This document shows positions 54,671 through 64,000 of a stretch of 64,000 nucleotides of DNA, piece by piece. The notes beneath the pieces were generated by a model. That model searched no databases. It was not told the DNA's origin and saw only the letters and a list, made by a program, of their open reading frames with translations. Origin of the DNA: Pyronema omphalodes. Lineage: Eukaryota; Ascomycota; Pezizomycetes; Pezizales; Pyronemataceae. The position numbers and the translations under genes are program-made. How positions within the stretch are numbered: position 1 is the stretch's first letter; each line of letters opens with the position of its first letter. The DNA is taken from the NCBI GenBank assembly GCA_024516155.1, contig JAJJXM010000002.1, positions 186,001-250,000 on the forward strand. The letters run 5' to 3'.

Positions 54671-55361
54671 GGGTGAGTTTGGTTCGGCCTTAAACAATGT
54701 TTTTAGCCGGATTTGAAACAATGTTTAAAATAAGTGTTTGGTTTCCGTGGAAGTTGCACCTCAGAACAATGTTTCTTGCTTCGCCGAGACACCAGGAAAA
54801 GTTTGCGACCGTGAACTCTGAACATTGTCACCGCCACAATCAAAACAACACCAACCCCAATTCATTTTCACACTATTCCACATTTTATTCTCGCGTGAAT
54901 ATCCCTCCCTCTGCAAATTTGCATTCGTGAAAAAAAAAAGTGTGCTAACAAAACGATGGATATTGATGATGTAGATTCCATCTCCAACAGCGACAGCGAG
55001 TCCAGCGCCTCCAGCTCCGATGAGGAGGAGAATGCCGGCCAACTTTTATCATCGTGGATTCGGCAGGTCCGTGATGTTGTGTGTGAACAACTGTCATCAG
55101 CGGAGGAAGGACACTATGCTCCTCATTAGTTGAAAAAAAATTCGGCTACCAAGAAAAAATAAGACTTCTAGAACGTCACGCGTTGTACTCTTTGAGATTA
55201 GAATGTGGCTTCCGGGAAGCAGGTTGTGGCGCGTGGTGAAAAAATTGGTGGGAGGAACCAAACGGTCCATGTTCTGAAAAAAAGTCGAGGTGGAGGCTTG
55301 GCGGTGACAAGAAACTTCGGTTCCAGTTGGAACAATGTTTCGAGTTGTACCAAACCCAGCC
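54671..55361. mobile_element. PIF/Harbinger-like non-autonomous element, 691 bp
   Basis: The left end GGGTGAGTTTGGTTCGG and the right end (reverse complement GGCTGGGTTTGGTAC) form imperfect inverted repeats of about 30 bp that also share AAACAxTGTT. TAA flanks both sides (54668-54670 and 55362-55364), which is the 3-bp target duplication typical of PIF/Harbinger transposons. Inside is a short acidic reading frame and no transposase. Confidence 0.75.
54956..55129 (+). pseudogene. Short acidic frame inside the Harbinger-like element
   Basis: ATG 54956, 57 residues. It is Asp/Ser/Glu-rich (DSESSASSSDEEENAG) and then helical (LLSSWIRQVRDVV). Acidic Ser-rich starts are common in Harbinger-type nuclease genes, so this may be the remaining front of one. 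No catalytic part follows. Confidence 0.45.
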
Positions 55362-58300
55362 TAAGTCTTTTTGGAATTTACTACTGTACTAGTTTAGTCA
55401 GAACAGCTCGCTGGCGAAACTTATTAACGTTAAACATAAACGACCGATAACACAGAAAGGAAAACTCGCCAACTTTCTATGTATGCCTGTTATACACAAG
55501 GGTTAACTCGTGGTGAAATATCGCTGGATACATCATACATACATGGGAAACTAGAATCTGCCCCTGCCCAGCCAACCAATGCTCTAGGCTCAGTTACCCG
55601 TATCTAGAGCATCACTGCCGAGCGTGCGCGAGTCAACAGCCCGTGCTTTTTCTATGTAGCTGTGGCTTGGATGGCTTGGAATTGGAAAGAGGCCAAGGTA
55701 CATATGTTATGTACAAAGAGAGGGGTTTGCTACATTGGACTCGAATATAGACAGACTGTCTGACGACTTGGGGATTGATCGTTGAGGACGTCATCACGCG
55801 ATGATGGCTCGGATCGCTGCGTGGGGATTACAAAGCGAGCTGCGGACTGCGGACTGCGGACTGCGCAGTGAGACGGTGAGATACTGTATGTAGTGAGATA
55901 GTGGAGCAAGCGACAAGCGACGTCGACGGCTGGATGAGATTTGGAAAGATATGTATGCCATGTGTATGCACTATTCTAGATTTCTCACGTGTGATGATAA
56001 GCAGAAGAATTGGGAAACAAGCAAAAAAAAACAAAAGAAGAATAAGAAGAACAAGGAGAAAAAGAAAAAAGAAAGAAAAGAAGAAAAAAAAAGCAAAAAA
56101 AAGAAACATCGGACATCAGCGATATAGATATCATATATCTATCTGATGATGGATGAATTCATGAACAACGAAACAGTGGCGTTATAAAACCAGCACCACA
56201 AACCCCCAAGAACCCAGTGCTCACACGATTGGTTCCTATGTAAAGCCTAAAGATGGTTCCTGAAGGTGAAAGTGGGGAGTTCACCATACGGGTGGGAGGT
56301 GGGGCTTCCACAATTCTACCGCTATACCAAGTAACACCATACATATCAACACCAACTAGCATTTAGCATCCAGCATCTAGCATCTTTTAGCTACAATCGA
56401 AAAGATTCGAAACTATATTAGCCCCCCCCCCCCCCTCCCCTAGTCTCGTTTCGAAACAAAATCAAAACGGATATAGCTTAGACATCATAAAATTCAGGAG
56501 TCAAGCACGCTGCACACGCATCGTATCTCTAAAACCTGTCGTCGTCGGCGGCGTAGACAAATCTTTAAACCTTCAAATCTGCAGCAGCTTGGAATCTTGG
56601 AATCTTGGATAGATGGTGCCGTAGAAAAATGTTTCCATCCATGCTACAGTCGACTATATGGTGCCACCATACATAGGATCTGATGGGTTGCGGAATGGGA
56701 TGGGATGGGATGGGATGGATTGCTTGGATGCTTGGATTTCTTAGATTTCTTAGATTCATCCATACATCCATACATGCATGGAAAATAGTTTAACTATAAC
56801 TACACACCATAAATACATACAAGCGCGGGGAATTACTGAGTACTGAGGCAGTGCAAAACAAAACAGAACAAGGGAAAATAAACTTAGGAGGTGATGATCA
56901 GCTTCTGTTTTTTTATAGACATCAAAATGGTATTGGTACTTGATACTTGGTACTTGGAGAATCTCTAACCTTTAACCTTTGCCTCTTTCTTGTTCTCGCC
57001 GCTCTTGTTCTCGCCGCTCTTGCTTTACGCCGCTCTTGCTCTCGCCGCTATTGCTTTAAGAATCCTGTATGTGTTTTTCGACTGTACAAATATACATAGA
57101 TATTATATATTCCTCATAGATATACTGTAGTAGAGGGGGAGGGGGGGGGGGGGGGTTGTATTTTATATATATATATATATCCAGAAACATTTTCCATTAC
57201 TCACCCCCCCCCCCCCCCCACGTCCTCGCTACATCATCATCACTGCCCTATGAGCAGTAAAGTAAAGTAACGTAAGCACCAAAACCATAACCGAAAAAAA
57301 AAAAAACGACGAAACACAGCCGCCCCGACTGGACTAAATCATTTAAAAAAGCTTAACGGGCTTATCTATTATCTATTGGCTACCGTATTTACGCATTTAG
57401 AAATTTGAAGCTGAAGCGAGTTGATAGAAGCTGAAGCGACAATTTCGTGGTGGTAGTTCCCTAGTTACCAACGGCTGTGATGGTTTTTAACGGCTGCGAT
57501 GGTTTATAATGGGTTACAAGGGTTCCCAAGGGTTCTCAAGGGTTCACTCTATATTGCCCCCCCCCCCCAATTGTGCTGGAAGCTGAGATCCAGAGAAACG
57601 TTGGCGGATGGAAGTAAAACAAAGCGCTTAAAAGCATAGAAAATCCCGGCGCAGCACAAAGAAAATAAAGAAGGCTCGGGAGTCGGGATTGTTTTAAATG
57701 CCATATGATGAGAATAGAAATTGTCGTATGTGAAGCGAGATTCTAGAAATGGGAAGCGGAGGCTTGGTTCATCGTGGACTTTATGTTGGAGTGAGATGTG
57801 ATTGTACTACTTATACATGTAGATAAATCTAGCCGGCCTTATAAGATAGTGGAGAACTGGAAAATTCTAGACTTGAAATATCGACGTATGGTACTGGAAG
57901 TTAGGTGCATGTAAGGGATATCAAAAAACGAAGGCTAAGAAATATATCGTATATGTATGTACATACAAGTGCACAAAAAACAAAAGGCATTTATTTTTCT
58001 TTTCCCCGATGCATAGCATGCGAGAATTCCATGACAAACAGACAGACTGAAACGTTGACAGGCGCCACTTACCTTTCGTAGATCGTGATAATCGCTAGAA
58101 CAATTCATTGATGCGAGCGAGTACATATATAGATAAGTACCGTGTCTAAGAACACATACATTCCAGACACAGGTACACGGTACACGGTACACCAGAGCCC
58201 AGAATCCAGAATCCAGATGTCGAACTACGGCACCGAAACCACATCAATCTTAACATCACCATCGCCATCACCATGACCATCACCGGTTTTAACGGGTTAC

Positions 58301-61300
58301 GGGTGTGTAATCTACACCATCTAGCCTAGTGATGGTGGAAATGCACCCACAATACGCCTCGCATAGAATGGGGTTATGCATGGATATTGTTTCAAAGGCG
58401 GGAATCTGCGAGGTCGGAAGCTCAAGCCTTTACCCAGCCGGTAAAAGAGGGGTTGTGGGTGAGACATTCCAGAAGCCCAGAAGCCGTCATCTTGGCTTTT
58501 TGTTCTCGTTCTGAAATCTACATATGGCATACAAAAGATCATCAGCGCAGGAACTATGTATACATACAGGTACCCTTAGATATCCTGTATGTATGTATGT
58601 AGAATACGTACCGAGTATCTAGTCCCAGGAGTAACGAAACAGTAACCAACTCTACTAAGGATCTACAAGACTATGGAAAAGAACTATCGACGATATGCTG
58701 CCACTAACTTATCAAACAGTCTATATCTAAACCTCAGGGGGGGGGGGGGGCTCGTGGGAAACGATTTTTCTTGGCATTGGAAAGGCAGATGAGATCTGAT
58801 CACCTATGGGCACCACCGGTCATACTATTTCAACGACCTAGCAGCCTAGTAACCTACATAACATAGTTATCACCGGGTTTATGTTCGACCCAAACCAAAA
58901 CCAAAACAAACCGGCTTTTATGGATGTAGGAGGGCAAGAAAAAAAAAAACAATCCGGAAACTTGATGCGTTAAAAGTGTTTAAATATGGATCTAGCATCC
59001 GGATCTACATACAACCATGGGGATAATTCCGAGCCGAAACATACTTAATTACTTTCCGATGCTTTAACTGAGATTGAGATTGAGTTTATGTTTTGACTTA
59101 TCGTTAGGCGGATTGTAGTGATTTATACGCTTGATCGGAGATATATACTAGTACGTACCTATACAATGAATGCCATGTAGGGAAAATATTGGGGGATAAA
59201 CTTGAATTGGAATTCGGAAACTTACCAGTGCTTGTAAATGCTGAAGAAAATATTTTATTTTGAGGATCTAAATACCTATCATAGCTATGAAATTATAATA
59301 GGCTCCCAATATATATATATATATATATATATATAACACCATTCATCTCAACACGCTGACACATATATATACCCAAGTCCACAACCCAACTATGAATCGC
59401 TTATACATTACTAAAAATCCACAGTAACATGACGATATCTAATATCCGATACCATAACTTCCCCCAAATCCCCAGGTATCGAGATAAGTTAATAACTAGC
59501 ATTTATCTCCAGGATGTCTTTCAGGAGTCTCGACCTGGAATCTGGCTTGGGCAAGCAATTTTGTAACAGTCACTAACCCCGCGCGCACTACATAAGGGAC
59601 ACGATACGTGATAACTTATCATACTGCGTAGTGATGACTATTCCATACTAGGTTATTAATAAGCTTCAAGTAGATGAGACTACACCGGGACTAAATCAGC
59701 GCCGTAGGTAGCTGGCATAGAAATAATCAACACAGAGTATCAGACCAGTTAGATCGCTATGTACATAAGGTGAGATACCGGTGTATTGGTGAGGTAAGCT
59801 ATTCGAATATTACATCTGACAGAGTAAGGTAATAATTTTTTCGTCGGTGAATATGGATGTTAGTTTTAACTAAATAGGTTATATGAATATACAGTGTTTT
59901 GTTTTCTATAATTTTTACAGTCTTGTCAGCCAGCATTCATGGATTGTTATAGAGATATATCCTTCTGCCCACCTCATTATTCATAAGTGATTGCTATGTT
60001 GCAATGTAGAAGCAAGAATACGATCTACCAGAGATATGAAAGCAACGAAATCAACCAGTATCTATAGTGTATAAGGGGTAATGTATTTATAGCTATAGTT
60101 AATTACAGTAAAGCGCATATAGTAATATCTTTCCCAATAACGCGAAGATTCAGCAGCAGGCGACAGTACCGACCGGTAGCTATACTCCACAGCTACGAAA
60201 TTGCCAATCCATAATCCATCAACGCATGTATCACCTATATACCCGCACACATCTTCATCCCACTTCCATAAACCTGCAGCGCCACATTATCTCACTGTAT
60301 CCATGCAACCCGATTTCCGACCAAAAACTGCTACAAAATATAAATATATCGCAAAAGTTCCGTAAGAAGTGGCTGGTAGACTGTAGTAGAATTTAGATAT
60401 AGGTGGCTGTGGCTGTGGCTGACGTCCGCGTGCGTCGCTACTATCTATGCCTCGATCATGACAGAACCGCAAATATAGCCGACGACGTCGATGTCAAATG
60501 TCCGCGTCAGACGCGCTCGGGTTGTGTGCCGTGTTATATTTACATCATACATGTAACATGTACCCACCGTAAAATTCTGTCTTACGTGACTCATTCAAGG
60601 ATTTTATTGGTTGGACCCCACCCCCACGGGAATGATGACGCCGCGCCGCTGTGGGTGCTGGTTTCGTTTCTTATATTACCGTAGATGTGGGGGGGGGGTT
60701 ATATTTATCATAAGAATTGGTTGTCTAAAAAAAAAAACATTGGTATGTAGATATCCGAGAGAGAGAGAGAGAGAATGGAAATTATGGATTGCATGCTGTT
60801 TATACCCCAGCCTCTGCTAGGATTAGACATCTATTCTAGATTCGTGGTTAAGCCGGCCGGCCGTCACTTCGCAATTCGAAAATTTCGCTAAATTCGAGGT
60901 CACGCGACCAAATCTCACTGTTCATCCACTTCTGTCACAGGAGCATGATTTGGGTAAGATGAAAACATACCGGATTTTTTTTTCTGCAGTAATATTCTCC
61001 GTAACACCATCACCTCCACATCGGTGCATTTGTGGCCACTGGCTCATAAGGCCTACTGTATACGTTTTTTTTTGTCAATCACTCGCTTGCATCGTGTTCG
61101 TCGTTTACTATTCAAACCATCAAGACACGCAAGCAGCGCATTACAAAGTGTTCCAAGAATACTTTATTTATATCCTGATATACCTGGATACTTGGATACT
61201 TGGATACTTGGATACAAGGGTGTCCGGCGCTCTGTTGCATGTATCGCTGCACCCGGGGTTTGTCCCCCATGAAACGAAACATTCCAAGACGATTGCGTTC

Positions 61301-63450
61301 TATGAAACATCCGATATTCCTTTTGATGCTTGTGATTAGAAATGTATATAGCAGGGATTTCAAGGGCTGCAAAATATCGATTTTTTTTTTTAATGAAACT
61401 TGTGGAGTTAATTGTGGTTGTGATGTTGATGGGTCTGAATCATGTAGGATGCCGTAGTTAGGGTAACGGTCAATCCTTGGATACAATCCGATATATTTAT
61501 GTATTATGTACAGACATACCTAATTACTATTTGCAAGTTGCAAGTTGCAAGTTGCAGGCTCTCCAACACGGGGCTGAGCTGGTGAAAGTTGTCAAGGCTG
61601 TAGTTATAGAACATCAGCTGGCTCGTGGCTCATTAATTGATACGGCATGTACTGAAGAACCATGGCCATTCTGCTTTATCTAAAAAGAAAATTACTAGAA
61701 TAAAAGGAAACCGCCCTCTGTGGCTCCGAAAGAGATATCTGTAAGATATCTCCGTTCCAAATGCTGTGGACGGTAATCTCTGCTCGACGATTATACCCAG
61801 CGACTAGTTTTAGTAGTCTAGAAGTAGGCCCGAAAAAAACCAGCCATGGCTCTTTCAGCAACAATAATCAGTACACATACCGTCAATCTAGACCGAGAAT
61901 ACTCTAACCGCGAAGTTCGAACAAAAATAACTCAAACCACGAAGATACAATCCCCGATCACTCCACCACGACCCGGGGCTCAAGAAATCAGCGAAACAAA
62001 CCACGAATAAACAGAGCTCATTCTAAAGAATTCCGCGTTTTGAAACATATATCCCCTCAACCAATATCCTCCCTGCCGCAGTGCCGCTTTTTCTTCCGTT
62101 CTTTACATCTCTGAATACTTTCGCGACTTGGTTCAAGCAGCGCAATATCACTACATAACAGTACATAATGCTTCAAAGCAAAGAATCCAGCTTAAACACA
62201 ACGATTATATGCAACCCATAGCCTTTACAAAGTTTTCGGTTATAGGCCCATTGCGTTGCAACACGATGATATATCATATCTCTAAATTAAAAGGCTTCTT
62301 GAGTCAGAGATTAGAATACCGGGGGGTTTATCATTGATGAAACACTCATTATGTTGAAGTATCATCATTATATAGTTTTTATTTACTCCTCCCCCCCCCC
62401 CCCCCCCCCAATACTCACTTTAGTATCACACAAAACACTTAAACCCGTCTCAACAACACCCAAATTCGGAAGTCGGAAGTCGGAAGTCTGGAGTTCTTGC
62501 GTCATCAGTGGATATTTACTGTAACCCATATTGATATCAATGCTATGAATAGACATATATCAAGGCCATCCAAATTTTCTAATCTTCTCTGGATTTATAT
62601 ATATTGGCTCCATATTACATGTTATATCTTACCAATTTCTTGCATTTTTGTACTCATTTTAACGGATGAACGGGTGGGTGAACAGGTGGGGAAAGGGTGG
62701 GGAAAGGGTGAACGGATGGGCGAAAGGGTAACCGGGTATTTACTACGCTGCAAATACAGCATGCTATGATATTCTAAATCCGAACAAGAAGTCTTGAAAG
62801 AGGTTAATGGTTTTGATATGATATGATATGACATGATTTCAAATTCAAATTTCTCTCAAAAAAAAAAACAACGGGTAAATTAATTAAGGAAACGGATTAG
62901 GGATGTAAGCGGCGGGTGATGTGTGGTGTGTGATCTTGAGCTGGATAAAGGTATAGATGTAGCTGACTATGGTGTGAAAAGGATATGTTGAATTTGGTTA
63001 TGGATGGGGGTTATGTTATATGGATTGGGTAATGAGGGTGGGGTTGGTGGATTGTGATTTGTGGATTTGTGGGTTTGTGGATTTGTAGATTTTTAGATTT
63101 GTGGGTTTGTAAAAATATAGAAAATTGGAAGTGATGAATGATGACTGCTGACTGCTGACTACTGAATTGCCACCCATTCCCGATGAATCACCACCCATTC
63201 CCGATGAATCACGACTGATACCCGAAAAAGTATCAGCTTTCTTGATATATATGCTTACTATACTTTATATACTTACTATACTTTCTATACTTATGCTTCA
63301 TACTTTCATCAGTCCCATTCTGCAAACCACAGCATGACGGATATCGACACGATTCCAACAAAAATCAATCAACTGTATACCACGACCTGTATGTTTATCT
63401 ATCTATCTCCCATATGATACAAGTATACAAAGCAACTTAAATAACCCCCC

Positions 63451-63513
63451 GCATCCACCGCATCCACCGCATCCACCGCATCCACCGCATCCACCGCATC
63501 CACCGCACCCACC
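63451..63513. repeat. 9-bp tandem repeat GCATCCACC
   Basis: Six exact copies and one variant, at the window's right end. Confidence 0.92.
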
Positions 63514-63770
63514 CGGCATCAATAAATCCACCCGCCATTCATAAATCCCACAACCCATCCAAAGAAACACGTGATATCACATATTTACAATTCCGCGACA
63601 GTCGACTAAACGGTGGCTTTCTACATATATAAATTAATCATTCCCCAACAGCAACTACTATATATAAACAAAAGTTAACATCAGAGATGTAGGTCGGGGG
63701 GGAGGAGGTATCAAGATAATGGGGATAAGTAATCTTAATCTCTGAGGCTCTGAGGCTCTACATGCACTGT

Positions 63771-64000
63771 GAACTGTGGATTGTGAATTGTGGATTGTGA
63801 ATTGTGAATTGTAAATTGTGGATTGTGGATTGTGGATTGTGAACTGTCGGCTTTGAATTGTCGGCTTTGGAATACCTTGTAAGAAACATCCTGTGTTGTG
63901 GGTATGTTCGTTCTTGATTATTTATTATTTATTATTCATTATTCATTATTTATTATTCATTATTCTTTCTTCATTATTTATTATTCATTATTCGTTCTTC
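63771..64000. repeat. Low-complexity end: ATTGTGA-type and TTATTAT-type repeats
   Basis: From 63771 to 63870 a 10-bp unit (GGATTGTGAA-like) recurs about ten times. From 63918 to the end, TTATTATTTA/TTATTATTCA units dominate. Confidence 0.85.

Larger units (their letters stand above)
55365..64000. other. 8.6-kb stretch of simple repeats without recognisable gene
   Basis: No domain-bearing frame on either strand. It holds long homopolymers: C16 at 56422, G15 at 57141, C16 at 57204, C12 at 57557, G14 at 58737, G10 at 60689 and C19 at 62391. There are TA runs at 57167 and 59309, and many short tandem repeats (a unit of about 15-17 bp with CTCGCCGCTCTTG at 56990-57050, ATACTTGG near 61190, TTGCAAG near 61533, CGGAAGT near 62470). 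Confidence 0.6.

Overview
The window comes from the nuclear genome of a filamentous ascomycete. The evidence is fungal-style introns with GT..AG ends and CTGAC-like branch points, chromodomain-bearing Ty3/gypsy retrotransposons of the Tf1/sushi type, a GPI-anchored Cu-only superoxide dismutase, and a very large intronless coiled-coil protein typical of Pezizomycotina. I cannot name the species. A leotiomycete is plausible, but that is a guess.

Layout. Positions 1-20452 are a stack of three nested Ty3/gypsy LTR retrotransposons. Element 1 (plus strand, 1-7825) has frameshifted gag and pol and sits inside the integrase of element 2. Element 2 (minus strand, 7826-12779 plus 20303-20452) is truncated by the window edge and by element 1. 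Element 3 (minus strand, 12780-20297) is complete, with two 1014-bp LTRs that look identical and a CTCGC target duplication. It sits inside the 5' LTR of element 2. Element 2 itself interrupts a spliced gene of unknown function (20453-21348).

Elements 2 and 3 share an expression plan. A TATA box lies about 30 nt from a predicted transcript start, and the first 10 nt of that transcript are complementary to the primer-binding site, as in Tf1-type self-priming. The leader has no AUG before gag. A canonical G-GGA-AAA slippery heptamer joins gag to pol in the -1 frame. Element 3 also carries a third frame after pol, which start-codon ORF calling misses. It is Cys/His-rich, proline-rich, broken by one TGA, and runs through the polypurine tract into the 3' LTR, where it ends in a transmembrane-like tail. 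The LTR of element 2 starts with a related tail.

Positions 21.3-28.4 kb are decayed. They hold a shattered class II cAMP phosphodiesterase pseudogene, an 81-bp minisatellite, a repeat whose core is inverted between copies, and a tRNA-like pol III promoter sequence. Positions 28.5-36.8 kb hold one large minus-strand gene for a coiled-coil scaffold-like protein. Positions 36.8-53 kb are gene-poor, with three small candidate genes (41.5-44.7 kb). Positions 53-53.9 kb carry the three-exon superoxide dismutase gene. A 691-bp PIF/Harbinger-like element follows at 54671-55361. The last 8.6 kb contain simple repeats and long G or C runs but no gene that I recognise.
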